Shown: positions 31,236 to 45,700, counted from the stretch's first letter. The stretch: DNA of 64,000 nucleotides from Tribonema minus (GCA_017506865.1 JAFCMP010000133.1:124001-188000), one strand, 5' to 3'. Notes: generated from the sequence alone by a model not told the origin. A program made the numbers and translations.

Positions 31236-34200
31236 ATGGCCGTGGCCGGCATGCGCGCTGCCGCATCTGATGGCGAAACGTTGTTGCAAGCGGAAAATCA
31301 ACAGGTATGCCCATCGTTGCAGCTGCGATGCTCAAGGGCGTGATGCGTAATCTGCGCAGTCATTACGAGCCACCAGATGACATGTCTCGCTGAGCTGTTT
31401 TATGAATAAATGTATGCCGATGCTACCTACCAGACGGAGTATCGCCCCAGTTCAGTGGCAAAAACACCCATTTGGCCAGCGACCGACGCTGCAGAAGGTC
31501 TTTCAAGGGGCAGCAGCCGCTACAAGATCGCGTCGTCGCGTTTGAGAAATGTTATCTTCATCATACTGCGACTGTTGTTGCCACTGTGATCCATACTCAG
31601 TCCAGGAGCCCCCAAGAGGCAGGTGGCAACGACGTCGCATCGTTTTCGCAGGTGCTGGCCAAGGAGCTCAACGCATTGAAGTCTGGTACGTTGCATGAGC
31701 GGAAGTGGGTATGCTGCTTGTCAATGAATCCAGAGCATCTCAAGGTCAGAGGTGGGCTCATGAATGCATTGCACCATTGATCAACGATGCACCTCGTTCC
31801 ACAGTTTTAGAGGCAACAAGCTCTTGACCACAGGCGGCCGGCTGCCTTGCACACTGTAATGGCATGCGTACATGGGTATGCATACGCCCAAGGCTGCAAG
31901 TGCGGGCGGGCGAGATCACCTTCAATGGCAAGCATGACCTCACACGAGCCCGCACTTTCATCTGGTGCCACAGTGGACTGAACCCTACTGTCTTTCAAAT
32001 TGTAAATGGTAGAAACACCTGTTTGTAGAGCCCAGAGGACTCAGTCTGGTCCAGGGGTAATCACATACTACAGTATGACGTTGTGCCTCCAAAACACAAG
32101 TTTTCTAAGCAACAGAAAGTACTTCAGAGCAGCGCAAGCACTGCCGGCATGGCAGACAGCGAACAGCATGCTCAGTCCACTTTCAACTTGGATTGTTATT
32201 GTTGAGATATGATCATATTACTGACTGCAGGAAGAAAACACATGATACCATCACATGTCTGTATCACTGCTTTTGCGAGCTTCAAAATCAATGAAGTTCA
32301 CAAAATGGCGCACGTATGCATATCATGATCCTGCTCCACGCATCAACGGTCCGTCAGCCCTGTACATGCGCACACCCTTGTCCTTATACTCATCAAGATG
32401 ATGCACGCTGGCGCCCTGTCACACGGTGCTCTGGTTCCCAAAGTCGTGGCAGAGCTAGGAGCAAAAGGGTTCACCATCACGCATAAGCGAGGGGTGCCGA
32501 CTCCAGGTACTCATGGCAAGACCCAAGATGAAATCTCCCTGGAACAGCAAGAGCACAACGGCGAATGCGTCACAGTCACTTTCCACAGCCAGACGGTGAG
32601 ACGCGTGACTTACATGTTTTTGATTTGCACAAATTCCATCATGCTTTGAAAATGTGAAGTTATAAATGTAGTATGTACAACAATATCAATACGTTGTGAC
32701 TTTGGGGTAGGTGGAAGTAGAAGTATAATAATTGAATTTTTACACACTGCAGTGTAATACTGGCACATTATAATTAGTACATGGTCGTCTGCCACTGCCG
32801 GCATTCAAGTTGGTGCATCGTGAACTCAGTCTAGCATCTGAGACCATCTGCCAGAGTAGCCACGGTGCTGAGGTATGTGGGGAGCTAATATCAACAGTCT
32901 GTTCCCATCGTGCGTTAATTTCGTATGGAGACTCTCGCAATGCCCACTCTCAATAGTGCTGGCAAGTGGATAAAAGAGGTTCACAACTGTTGAATATGAT
33001 GCTGACTTGACGATCATCATGAGGTAAGCGCAACGTTGCCCAGGGTGCTTCAGTTTGAACCGCCGGATCAGATTTTTGCAGCATCATGATCATGATCATA
33101 ATGAATTGGACCTCAATACTGCAACCTCAAACTTTGAAGTCTATGTGGCCAGTGTGCCAAGCATGCTTGAAAATTGCAAGGCTCACGTTTGAAACTCTGC
33201 AGATGCTCTGAACGCTTCATGTGTTCCTGATCTGTGACACTGGTGAATGAACAACCAGGCCAGGCCTCATGTAAGACATGCACGAAGACAAGTCTGCACA
33301 TTGTCAAGCATCTCAAAGATGCAGGCAAACAAAGAAATCTGGAGCCTGTTTGGTTTTGACTGTACTACTAGTATAGGGGCTATCCTTGGAGTAGTTCGGA
33401 GTGAGCTGCATGTATTACTATAATGAAGTGCATAGACCACAAACCTCATGAAAATCTCAATCCTTGCATAACAAGAGTTTGCTGGAAGCATATAATCGAC
33501 AATTGTGCATGGGCGGCGTTTTGCATCATGATGGTGATTCTGCATTATGATTGTGCGCTCCAAAATGCACTCGCGTTCAACTTACAGAGCATGACACTAA
33601 AGATAAAGCCGTCATCTCAGACATAGACTTGATTCTTGATAAGTTGGCTATGCAACTGTGCCTGCTGCACAATCTGCCGATACCTTTTTGATCGCGCGTT
33701 CTGTGTGTACCTGCGCTGCCTCAGGGACTCGATAACACCTTCGAACCCAAAGGTAAGAGCTCAATGTAAGGAACAACCATACCTGTGACCGGTCCGGGCA
33801 ATCGGGGTTTCCTGTCAGCCTGAGCATGCTGTGTGAGTAATAGGGCCACTGGGTTTGAAAATTGCGAACAACAACAGGACTCAATTAAGGGAAAAGACAC
33901 CACATCAAGTTACGCTGGCCAGGTCTGTTTGAACCCTCCTGCGTTTGCTGCAGCGTTTCAGCATGATGTCAAATTATGAACTCAGGCAACCAGCCCCCCA
34001 CGTTGCTGATGACCTGAGTACACTGCCAGTTTGAACTTTTTTGAAGGAGGACACCACGCTATGTCAGCAATCATAGCAATAAGCAACTGCCATTAATCAC
34101 CGCTTGGCCAGAACCAATTGCCGTGCAGATGCCTGCACGCTTGGACGCACTGCGCACACTACTTCAAAGTATACCTATCGCACAGATAAAAGGGGAGAAG

Positions 34201-37200
34201 GCATATCTTTATCACACGGAGAAAGTATGGCAAATGTTAGTGGTGTATGACTTGAGAGTGCAAGGGTTTGTGCCACAGTGGCAAACTTTGCAGCGCATAC
34301 TTTGCTGCAGGCTGATTTAATCGCATGTGTGTGTCAAGTCAGCGGGCGGCATACGTGCCACAGCCCCAGCACACAACTTCAAGTTGAACATCCGCACGCC
34401 TTTGATTCTTGGGTTCAAGTGCTTTTATTGTGCAGAGTCGTGCCTGTTTGAAGTCTAGTACTGTGGACTAAGGTTTTGGGCAGACTGAGTCTGGAGGGAT
34501 CACAACTAAACCGTCTTAATACAGCCGTGTGCCTCAGTGATGCTCCTGCTTGGTGTATAATGGTCTAAGCATCAGCAGTTTTATGTGACCACAACTTTGA
34601 AAGTGCTACGTGGGCCACACAACAAAAGTGCTGCAAGGCGCCTGGCGTGTTGGTTTGTTGATCTGGTAGGATCATGGGATGGTTCAAGTAGAACTTCAAG
34701 TTGCAGTAGAAGCACTGACATGTCAGCCACACACTCATCGACTCGCCCCTTGACATGAGTGGATGGCATAGAAGCAACATGCGTCGGATTAGCAGGCTCT
34801 CATAGGTCTGCTGTTGATTAGGCCATGCGAGGTCATGACTGGCTACCGTTGTGCAGTAGTGCCCGCGACCTGGTCATAGCGTCTGCCAACTGCTGGTAGG
34901 TGGCGCATATACATTTTTCAGCCAATAATAAGGCGAGTTTGTTTCAAAAAAAAAATTACATTATTTTTGGCCACATCTTGCTTCTAGGTCCGTTGCTTGC
35001 TGCCTGTCAGCCACCGCTGGATTGCCTGCACCAAGAGCTGTCGATTGCACATGTTTTCACAGTTGTTGAGGGCCATAGTTTACGGTTAAAGGTGAGCAGA
35101 GCCACCTCAATGTGACAGCACGGCTAACCCTAACCCTAGTTGTCACAGCAGTTGGAGGTAGGGTTCGGACCTTGGAGTCAGGGATAGCTTAGGGTTGAGG
35201 CCGGATTTTATATACTAAAGCTCGGATTTCATCAACTATAGCTCGGACATCATGCAACTAGCAGTGCGATCCATGGAGTACATGTCAGCATGTCTTTGCG
35301 TCCTTCTGGCTGACGTACTGTCAGTAGTGCACTACATCAGCTCCAGGAGGCGCAAAACCCACACTTCATGAAACACATGAAATGACCTATAATAGGCAAC
35401 CGAGCAGCACATAATGAAAACCACAAAAGGGTAAGAACGATATAAAAAAATACCGCTGTGCATTGCAGGGTCACAGCATATTCTTCGGAGAGTTCTGGAT
35501 TCCCTTCTCCACGTTTTCTGGGCCATTCCACGTTGTTGTCCAGAGCGTTTTCTTCTCAGGGCATGCTTTGCTTACCATTTACCTTGATTCACTGCACACT
35601 CTCAGCAGCTGGACTCTCTGCAGTCTTCTCCCTCTGCTCTGCCTATGTGACGTCCCTGACCGGTCACTTCATCATTTCAACAACATGTCTCTTCATCATC
35701 AATTTGCTTTGGCAAACATCATGCGCGTCATCAACAGTCACTCATTGCTGTTGAATACTGTTCACCCCTGACGTTTCCAAGACAGGTGCTTTGCAGAGGA
35801 TGTGGGCAGATGTTGTCGTGCGCAAGGGGAAGAAGAAGCCAACATCTCGTGTTACATTGACATGCCCAGCGACAAGCCAAACGTGAGTGCATCTGGACTG
35901 CATCACCCGCTTGCAATTTTTGTGACAGCACAACCACAGGCAGCTGACAGCAGTGGTCTCACACGGTTCTTGTGCTGATGATCTTTCACTGACAGTTTCT
36001 AAAAAAAGTTCCTTGAAGAGCTGGGGGTTCAAATTGCAATGGCTGCCAACTCAATGTCCACGAGAATGAAGACCCTAGCAGCTACTGCTAAGAAATTACT
36101 ATGCAGTAGGTCAATGAATCTGCTGCATGTACAGACCATGTACAGACTGAGTGTTTGCTTGATTGACAGGCCCTGGCAATGGCTCCCCCCCCCCCCCGCC
36201 CCCTTCACCCCCCCCATATGTATATACACATGCACTCACCCTTCAAACTCGTCGTGATGTTTTTAATACTGTGCACATGGCCTAAGTGCCAATGATCTCT
36301 GTCATATCGCCTTCTGCATATCAACTTTGAACCTGCAGTAATTGGCCTTGCCCTTGTGGTATCACGTGCATGACCGGGTTTGTACCCTGGCCGGTCTATT
36401 CGCATCCTGGCAAGTCGCTTCAACCACAAGTGTGATGGCGTTGCTTTGAGCTATCCGCACCATCACAAGCCATATGGACATCTGAGTGGGCGCTCTCCCA
36501 TGCCTTGGCGGCTGGCTATGCTTACCTCTTGTTGCATGTGATGGAGGCTTGCACAAACTGTCAAAAATTTCAGCACGCAGGTCATCATGTCTCTGGCTGG
36601 GATGGAGGTAGAGAAATGTAGCATTAGGCTGAAAAATAAGCTGCAAAAGCTGGGAGAACCATGCCCCCTATCTACATGTGGTAATCCCCAAGCAGCCTCT
36701 AGTCCTACTGAATTACCTCCTCATACTGCCAACATGAGTATGTTGTAATGTGCAGTAGTGCCGCTTCATGCCACCTTCGGGATTCGTCCTGCACCATGCT
36801 GCGGCGGCAGCGTCGAACTTCGTCACCACTGCCAGCGGCAGCGACACCGCCGTGGCACGTATGCGTCCAGCGGAGCCAAGTCCATCGCTGGCTCAAACAT
36901 TCAAATTTTGTGAGTTTTGCATGTACTCACGCAATTTGTGTTGTGCGTCAATCCATGTCTGCTGGGGTGAAGGAGCTGAGCATAAGCTCCATTACGTGGT
37001 CAGCGGAGACAGCAGACACCGGATGTCAGAAGATGCATTTTCCTGATGGCTGGAACAGCATCCCCCCTGAGCTGAATGGCGCACTCCTCCGCTACCTACA
37101 GGCCAGGTATGCTGCTGCAAGCGAAGAGCAGTGCTGCTGCGTCCAGGCTGAGCATGTACTGTCAAGGTAATTTTATTCTGTTGAAATACAGGCATCTGCA

Positions 37201-37506
37201 GCAGGGGAGCTCCCAGTTAACCAGTAGGCTACTTAGTTCGTTAACGCACACTTCTGATTCTTTGGTAATAGCCGCGGCGAAAGGCAAGTTCTTCCTCACC
37301 AAACAAAAAACAGCATGAATCGGTCACAGATTGTTACCTGCAACTTCCGCATGTAAGACACAATCCTGTCGTGTTCAGAAGCTGTCCTTGACAGTCTCAC
37401 AACCCGCTGTGGCCAATGTATAAGCCAGATGGCGCTTGATTGGTAACAACACTGGAGCATACTTGCAAATGTGCAGCGCTGAGTCTACTTGCGTGCGTGC
37501 TGTGTG

Positions 37507-37564
<58 letters not shown>

Positions 37565-37684
37565 CACAGGGGGATAGATGAGAGCATGGTGCGAGCAGTG
37601 CGCGCGTACTGGGATCACCATTGCGAGCCGCGCCAGAGGTACCTGACGTTCCTGCAAACACTGGTCAACTTCGACCAAAAGTGA
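31236..37684 (+). CDS. MAM33/p32-family protein, copy 1 (7 exons, 234 aa)
   Basis: Mitochondrial acidic matrix protein family (MAM33/C1QBP/p32). Exons: 31236-31304, 31601-31708, 32398-32595, 33725-33752, 35036-35091, 36976-37106 and 37570-37684; they sum to 705 nt and stay in frame. Family features in order: LAKELNALK (N-terminal helix), GFTIT...ISLEQ...NGECVTVTF (first beta strands), HVFTVVEGHSLRL (central strands), LNGALLRYLQARGIDESMV and the amphipathic C-terminal helix with YLTFLQTLVNF. Intron positions and phases match copy 2 at exons 4-7; exons 2/3 need a different donor (31709) and acceptor (32397) than copy 2. Exon 5 is the weakest. A longer first exon from ATG 31099 would need a frame change (see findings). 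Diverged to about 60% identity in the last exon. The family trimerises; the precise role here is unknown. Confidence 0.65.
37500..37562. repeat. (TG)n microsatellite before the last exon of MAM33 copy 1
   Basis: About 30 TG dinucleotides run up to the GAGCACAG acceptor at 37569. Copy 2 has a shorter, broken TG tract at the same place. Confidence 0.9.
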
Positions 37685-38700
37685 ACACGCTTCGGCTTCG
37701 CGCACTGTCACGGCGCTGCATGCGGCAGCTGTTCGCCTGCCTTAAGCAGTTGCTCTGCTCCAACAGCTGGCCGAACAACATGTCACCAGTGCCACAGTTT
37801 GGTGAACGCTAGTTGACCTCGCAAATATTCTTAAAAGACCATGGCATACTGATGATTATGAGAGGACGGGGGGGGGGGGGGGGGGGGGAGGGGGGGGGGG
37901 GGGCAAGCCTTAGGGGAAGCATGTGCAGTTGCCAAGGGTTTGTGTGGTGTTGGCAGCGTGCTGTGCAGCAGACGTGTAAGCCATGAGGCAGCAAAGTACC
38001 TGCAGTGCAGCGCTTAGATTCATGCGAGGTGCATGCCATTGCCATCTTGGAGCCGGGCAGGGAGAACGTTCACTTTGACAGCACTTGGGAGTTTGAATGC
38101 GCCTAATATTTATGCCAGCGCCAATCTTCTGGCCCACATGGCAGTTTCTGTCAAGAACCATACTGCTTTCCATGCGAGTGATGCAGACTGCAGCTCTGTG
38201 AGTCTGTGCTAGCATCTGCTCACATCTTGATAATCAATGGTGTCTTTCATGAGGAATGAGTGCTGCTCGTTGAGGATAAACTGTACATTCAGGCGCGCGT
38301 CGGCGTTTGCAGTGCACGTTTACGTTCAAAAGCAGGCGGCCGTTGGAGGACTTGTTGTTTGGTGGTTCTCACGCAGTGCCACTTGCCATGGTTGTATTTC
38401 AAAGGAACCTCAGGGGGGCCCGGGCCTGGCGGCTCACACAGTCGCAAACGAACATGTTTGTTGCACATGATGGTCTTCTAGGATCGTTGCTAAACAATCT
38501 GTACACAGAGGGTTTCCTTCCCTCCATTATGTAACAGGCCACGAGCCGTCAAGTGTGATTGCGCCCAGTCGGTACGGCTGCCAGTGCGTCCAAAGCAAGC
38601 AGCACCTGTTCCAATCAATGTTGGGCAACAATTCAATACTTGAACTTGTTGAACATTGCCTTTATTCTAATGTCACCAAATCCTTTTAGAACAATTACAG
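37685..38700. other. Spacer between the two MAM33-like genes
   Basis: Contains an interrupted poly(G) tract (about 37868-37903). A short plus-strand frame at 38307-38534 (LAMVVFQRNLRGARAWRLTQ) could be a coding fragment, but I cannot place it. Nothing else seen. Confidence 0.4.
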
Positions 38701-38909
38701 CGGATGTCCCTGACCCCGTGGCTCTAGCGGAGCCACCAGTCACAGCGATGGGTGAAGCTGCGGCAGCGACGCGAGGTGGTCCCAATGAGATGGAAGACGA
38801 GCATGCCGACGAAGCAAAGAGAGGCATTCAGCGAATGGCAATCCAGCAGGTCCACGATGACGCTGAGTGTCAAGGGACTCTAGTCGGAGAGGAGGCACAT
38901 ATCGACAAG
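38701..38909 (+). CDS. Candidate exon, acidic, possibly upstream exon of MAM33 copy 2
   Basis: Bounded by a good acceptor (TTAGAACAATTACAG) and donor (AAG|GTAGGG). It encodes DVPDPVALAEPPVTAMGEAA, EMEDEHADEAKRGIQRM and GTLVGEEAHIDK. It ends in phase 0, which is what exon 2 of MAM33 copy 2 (39726) requires. No similarity to copy 1 exon 1 is visible, so membership is a guess; it could equally be an isolated exon of another gene. Confidence 0.35.
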
Positions 38910-39725
38910 GTAGGGACTGCCTGCCATGGTCTGCAAGCTGATCAATAAAAAAAAGGAAGTGAGTTCAGATGTGCCTTCGAATGGCTTTAGCTTCACAGCT
39001 AATAATTGCTCCAAAGCTGAGCGCTTCAGCCATCGGTTTGATAGGCATTTTGTGCTTTAGCCTTCACGTCAGCCATGATGCTAGTGCCGTGCAGCTTCAG
39101 CGAATTTTTCGAGGTATAGTATATACATGGCCAGCAAGACGAATAAAAATCACCGTGGCTGATTGAGATGATCCAAGTAGGTGAACCCAATGCAAAACTG
39201 CAGAACACCACTCAATAATTATAGCCGCTGCACATAACAACAACCATTTCTCAAACCCAGTTCACTGCAAGCAAGCCCCGGGCTTTTGCTGGACAGCTTT
39301 GGGGGGGCACCTTCTGGCCAGAGTCTCTCTGAGCGGTGTGGCTTCACCTTGCAGTTGGAAGCACCCAGTCGCCCGCCATGGGCGCTCAGGCTGATGTAGG
39401 CGCATGTGATGACAAATTGAACTCTACAGGCACGACGTCGGCAGGTGTTTTATCAGGCGCAGCAGCCACATATGAAGCCAATTACCCCACCTTCAAGTTG
39501 CATGATGCGTGCCATGAAGAATGCGCAGCCCGTTCTCCGGTTCACAAGTAGGTCCACTTCCTTCGTCAAGTCTAGTGCAGTTGTTGCTGCTGCAGCATGT
39601 ACTTGACAATAGCAGAATAACTGACGGCACCTCAGAGGTGGTCCATCGCGTGGCTGCAGCCGCTGCACCATCTGCAGCTCTCATCACGCGATGCCATGCT
39701 GCCGCCATTGTGGTGCCAGAGCAAG

Positions 39726-42700
39726 CGCAGGAGCCCCACCGATAGCGATGAGGACGCATCTTTGGAGAGCGTGGTGGCCAAGGCGTCTGATGCCTTTGGT
39801 ACGTTGCACCAACAAAAATACACGGCGCTTGCACTCCGGTGTCAAATTATTCAAGGATGGGCTCACTGAAGGGCGCAATGCGCCCGACGAAGCACATGCA
39901 GATAGCTGAAGGCTTGAATTCAGAGTCTCCGAGTTTGTGCAAAGGCATTGATTGACCTCGGAGCTCCCTTCTAGCCGCCCTGTCAGCATACGTGCTCATG
40001 CCTTTAGGGCCTTAAATGTGGCTGAGGCAGGTCAATGCACTAGGTAGGTACATAAGTATTGAGCACACAACCAACTGAAATGTCAGAGGTGGATATCGAT
40101 ATCGAAGACGCGTCACATGTTTTTCGGCGGTAAAAGTTCAGTTCACACACAGGTGATGGCCACCATGATCTTCAACTCGCCGCATCAATAATGCTGCTGA
40201 TGGACAATTCACATCTGTTTTTGTCATCATGGGCACTGGGTACTGCGCATGCATTGCACTGAACGAACAGCCAATGCCACAGATGCTGCATGCATAGACC
40301 GATCATGTGCCTCACGATGTCAATGACGTTTTGCGCCACTTGCAGCTGTGTCCCAAGCCATAGCGGCGCTAGCAGCGCTAGCAGCGAAGGGCTTTACCAT
40401 CACACATGCAAGAGATGCTGCAGCTGCGGCAAACATCATGATAGACGATGGCGTCCACCTGGAACAGCTTGAGCGCAACGGCGAACGCATCAAGGTTCAT
40501 TTCTGCGGCAACAACGTAAGACGCGCAAACTGCATGCTGGCATCATTTTGTTCGTGCTGGTGTATGACTGGCCATGTATGAAGAGTGCCGCACAGCGCGC
40601 CACAGTGCGCGGTAGGTTCAGTATTTTACTGGAGCTCTGCCTCCTCTGCCACGTGGATGTATGTGCACTGTGTGCCAGTGGGCGGCTGCTGGACTGACGC
40701 TTTCAGGGAGTGAGGGGAGGTTTCTGGCAGCTTTCAAGAGCACCACAGCGGCAACTGTGACACTGCAGCCATGGCATAAAGCTGTTATCACAGGATTCTC
40801 TGATTGTATGATTGGGTAAGCATTCAAGATGCACACACATTGAAAGAATGTGTGCGCAAGTGATAGGAGCAGCAGCTGCTGCAGCTGACTAGTTCTTGCA
40901 TTTGAGGGCTTTTTTGACGATGCAATTCTGCATGCACGATGGTCGCCGCCGGCAAGGACTGCTGCTTGATCAAACTACCATCCCTGATTTTGATTTGACT
41001 TCTTCTTGCAGATAATACCTGCAATGTTGCGCTGTCATATCAGTCATGTTTACATGAGCTCGGCACCTCAAGGTTGAACTTGGCGCCAGCGGTGCAACGT
41101 GGTGACACATATTTGATTGCGTACATGCACGTTTATATCTGCATTGCATCACTGTGTGTCGCTGCTCGCTGCCTCAGGGTGACGGTCTCAAAGCCCCCTA
41201 TGACCCAAAAGGTATGAGACCTGGAGCTGGAACTGCTTTCTCGATTCACACAACACCTCCATTGACTGGTACAGAGGGCATCACGCCATGTCAACGATGA
41301 TAGGGGCCACTAAAGCTGAAACAATACCCAAAATGTTGACACTATTTTCCATCATTTCAACTGCTTCAAGTTTGTGAGCCATATGGTGAGAGTACACACG
41401 ACACCATGTGTCACTGTCGTGTCACCCTTGGAGTGGTGAGAATCCGGCAGGCCTCAGCGTGTGACAGTATCAGGTAGTGTGCTGCACTGGCAGGCAGCCT
41501 GTGCGAGAGGCCTGTGCGCGAGCGGGCAGCATGTCAGTGCATCAGCGCTCAGCACATGCACGCTTTCAGGCACGCTCGCTGGGTCATCTCATTGTGCAGC
41601 CTCACATTCTGGTGCATGCAAACTGCACTGCCATGTATGGTCAACACATCTGTGCAGGAAAGCCCTTGACCACTTGTGACTGCGTGACTGCGCACACAGC
41701 GCCTGCGCAGGCATGCGCATAGAGGGGCGGGGCACATGCATGGGGCATCTGACGCTGTCTCAGTGCTAAGTGAGTGCTGGGAAAGTTGCGAAGCGAAGCA
41801 AACAGCAGTTCTTGCGGATGCCCCAACAGCAGTTGGTGTAAGGAGGAGGAGTATACTACCCATTGCAAGACAAGAGGTAGTACGTATGGACTTGTATTTA
41901 TAAAGGCCCAAGGGAGGCCGGGTTGCCTATGCAATCGAAAAGCTTGCGTCAACGCAGCAGCCTAGTCTGCGCTGTGCCCTAGGAGTTTGGATACCGGCGC
42001 CGCAACACAGCCCAGCATTCGCGCTCCACGTGTGTATGCCATGACGCGCTCCGCCAACTCCCGCGCCAGCGATATGCTCAGCTCAATGTGGATCTGACGC
42101 TTAGCTAACCCGGCCTTGCGTAACACATCTGCCTTCCCCCCCCCTGAGCACAGTGCTGAGTGCATTGCCAACTCCTTAACAAAAAGGCTTGTCTGCTTGC
42201 CCAGCCGTCCGTACGACTCCTGCACGAATGGCACAAAAGCCCAAGATGACGTCAAGGTGCCGGTGTGGTGCTTGACCTTCGCGTCCTCCCCCACCCCAGC
42301 AGCATAGCCGTCCGTGTTCGAGGCATTTGTTTTGCCTGTCAGGTACGAGCTCGCTGTGGGTGCGCGCACACTTGTGTCTAGCACTATTCCCTTGTTACGG
42401 TATGCACTGCTAAAGTGCAGACACCCTGGGTCAATGACTGTGTCCGCCCGATACCCCGGTACCTTGAAGACGCTAGCGTCCTCATTGCGGACAATAGAGA
42501 CATGGTGCTGTCTCAAGATGCGCTGTAGGCACCGCTTTTGGGCAGTGTGTGTCGCGTTGTGCCCCCGTATGTGCTGGCTGGGGCAGCTGATCGCATGCGT
42601 GGAGGTGGGGCTCACGTCACTGCACCGCCATGGGCACACCTCGCCCTGTATGCCCCACCCGTCTATAAAGATCGCAACCATAATCATCGTGGCTGCTGCC

Positions 42701-45700
42701 ATACTGGACATGGGCGCCGCACCCGGGCGGTCATTGGCAGCGGGTGGCACGCTCATCCACGCCATTGCCCCGGACGCACGCTGGCTGCGCAGCTGCGCCA
42801 GGACCCGCGCGCTAGCCTGTTGGCGGCGGCGGCTGGTGTCACGCAAGTCACCAATAAGTGTAGCCTGCGTCGGCTTGCCCACGGCACCAGCCGAGGCAGC
42901 CTCTAGGTCCTCCACCAGGCAGTCCTCGTATTGACGTCGAAGAACATTTGAAAGGCCGGCTTGTAGTCCGTGCGTGAAGTGACCGCGCCGGCGGCGGGGC
43001 ACTACCTTTCTGCAGATCTCGTCAGCATAGGCCTCCCAGTCGTCGTCGTCGTCCTCCTGCCCGCCGCTGCAGCTGCTTTCTTCCGCGCTAGTTTGTGTTT
43101 TAGCGGGCGTGGAAGAGGCAGCCGCGGCAGCGGCTTGAGGGCCAGGTACGGTCGCCGCCGCAGCGGCCGCCTCGGCGCCAGGCACAATGCCGTGGGTGTG
43201 TGGGGCTGGCTCAGTGGTCCCCGTCTCCGTGACGGCAGTTGCGGCGTAGATCGCTTGCACCGCAGTGGGGAGCGTCGACGCTGCGGCCGTTGTATCCGCT
43301 GCCCACCGTAGCAACGATGCTGGGAGCTGCTCGGCCACAGCTGTGCGTGATTTTTCGCCGCCATCAGCTGTCAGCGCTCGCGTAGAGCGTCGCACGGCCT
43401 CGATGATTGGCGGCAGTCCCTGGTCCTCGCGTATTGCGCATGAGTGCTGCGCGAACCAGGTGACTGCGCCGTGTTCGTCAGTGCCGAGCCTCAGGGCCCC
43501 TGCTGCCACAGTGGCATGAATTATTGCAGGCCGCAGTGTTGTGCATGCCTGGGCCGTGTATGCGGCTGGTGCCAGTAGCCCCAAAAGCGGCATGCCCAGA
43601 CCGCCTCGTCGCTCCGGCAACCGTGACGCCCGCAGTGGCACTGCGATGTCCGTGAGTTCTGGCGGGCCCAAGCGCGGCAATACCAGCACGCTGCCACTGC
43701 TGGCTACCTCATTGTCACCAGCAGTGCAGGCGGCCAGCAGGTGTGACTTCATGACTGCCGCGGTAGCGCAGCCGTGCAGGTGCAGCATGCGTTCAAGCGT
43801 CCATGCACAGAACCCGTCAAATGCGTGCAGGTAGTACTCTGTTACTCATGCAAAGTTTCAATTTTTACAGGAGCATGTAGTACTCTTGTGCTCGAGTAAA
43901 TTTTTAATTTTCCCAGCAGTAGTACTAGAGTACAACGTGCACGTGCACACAATGTTTTATGTTTCAAAGAAGTACTTGATGAGTACTAACTGTCCTGACG
44001 GTGAACTATTTCAAGTGCTGTAGGTTGGCATGCACGATCCATACTCAGCAAGAGGACATGCTCAAAAATGCTAGAGCAAGGTTTTCTTGGACATTTTGAG
44101 CACTCTTTGTTCATGGGACTTATGGCCTACTCGAGTCCTTGTCAACTGCTACTTGAGTACAGTACTCATACTCGCGTAAAGTTGCAATTGTAAGGTGAGT
44201 AGTACTTTATACTTCTACTTGTGTAACTGTTTCTTTATGTTCAAAATGAGCAGTTCTCGAGTTTACGTATTGATTTTCCAGATTTATCGGGAGTACTCGA
44301 GTACTGGTTACTCGTTCTCATTCTGACTGTGAGCACCTATGGTCACAAAGGCAACTTGCCTGTGTGACCATATATGTTGCTCTGCCGTGCCAGTTCATCT
44401 ACTGGAGCTGTTGTAGTGTCGCAGATGGTTTCAAGTAGGTACACATGTTCCGACAGCGCGTACTCCCCACACTGGCGCACTGTAAGGCTGATCATCTGGG
44501 GGGCAATATTGCTGCACTTTCACTGCCACGCTTTATCAGCATACGCTACTCGAACTTGAAGTAGTGCTGGTGACTCGTCTGCTATTGGTTCCTTGCAGAT
44601 TTGTTCATCTGGGTGAAGGTGCAGAAGGGAGAGCAAGTTCTGGACGTCACGTGTGGCACCAACGAGCTAAATGTGAGTCATCGGCTAGACCGTGTCATCA
44701 TCATCATAATGGTTCGCAGCGCCCTTTTATGGCACTTGCATCTGCTTGGACATGGCACTAAAGGCTGCCATCCAGAGTTCATCACGATGAAGCCCAGGCC
44801 ACCCTGACCCACAGACTTCCCAAGGACACTGCAGGTGAATCAGCTCTACTCTTTCCATATCCAAGCCTGAAATAGCAACCTTGTCGCAAGGCGCTTCTGG
44901 TGCTCCAGCGCTTAAGCACATCAGAATAGCTAGTGTACTGGTGCTCAGGCGGCATCAAGGCTGACGACTCATACATTATGCTAGGCTTGCCAAGCGTGAG
45001 ATCCTCACGAAGCTGAGTATGTCGTTGGCGTGGGAGCTGGCGGAGCACATCATGGCGTACACTTGGGAGCGCGCATGCTGAGCTGCGTGGCAATGCCGGT
45101 CGTCAAGCTCTTGCCAGTGGGGTTCGGCGCAGACTAGCCTGAGGTTATTGGATTAGGGGCCAAAGGACGGTTTCCCTTGGAATGCAAATGACAAGTGGCC
45201 TCCCCCATTTGGGGACCTTGTGAATAAAAATACAAGTCCACAACTACTGTAGCGGAGGTATTCGGAAATCAATTTTGCCAGAACTGAGTGTTCATTGACA
45301 TAATGCATGTGCCAGCTGCGTTCTCGCCGCACAGGCGCTGTGATTGACGTCGTCAGATACGCACAAGAGTACGGCGCTCATGCGAATTGCGCGCAGCAAG
45401 CAGGCGGGCCCCCCCCCCCCCCCCCCCCCCCCCCCAGTTCTGGGCGTCATCATATTTTTTTGTGTGTGGACAACATGCCTTAAACTTTTAGACTTAGGGG
45501 ACAACAGTAGTATCTGACCGCAACAGTTGCAACATGCCTGTCAGCAGACACTGACCTCTTTAAATCCGAGGATGCAACTACGGCAGGCAATCATAAACAT
45601 ATTTCTGGTCGCAGATGCTGACCCCTTTCTTAAACTGGGCAATTCAGAGACTCCTCCTGTGGCAAATGTGCCAATGAGAGGCGACAACTGCATCTTAATG

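Noticed and set aside
44599-44672. SAM-dependent methyltransferase motif I (VLDVTCGTNELN)
   Set aside because: The exon sits in phase between MAM33-family exons, and its F.V.V.KG..L...C strand pattern fits that family. No other methyltransferase motif is present.
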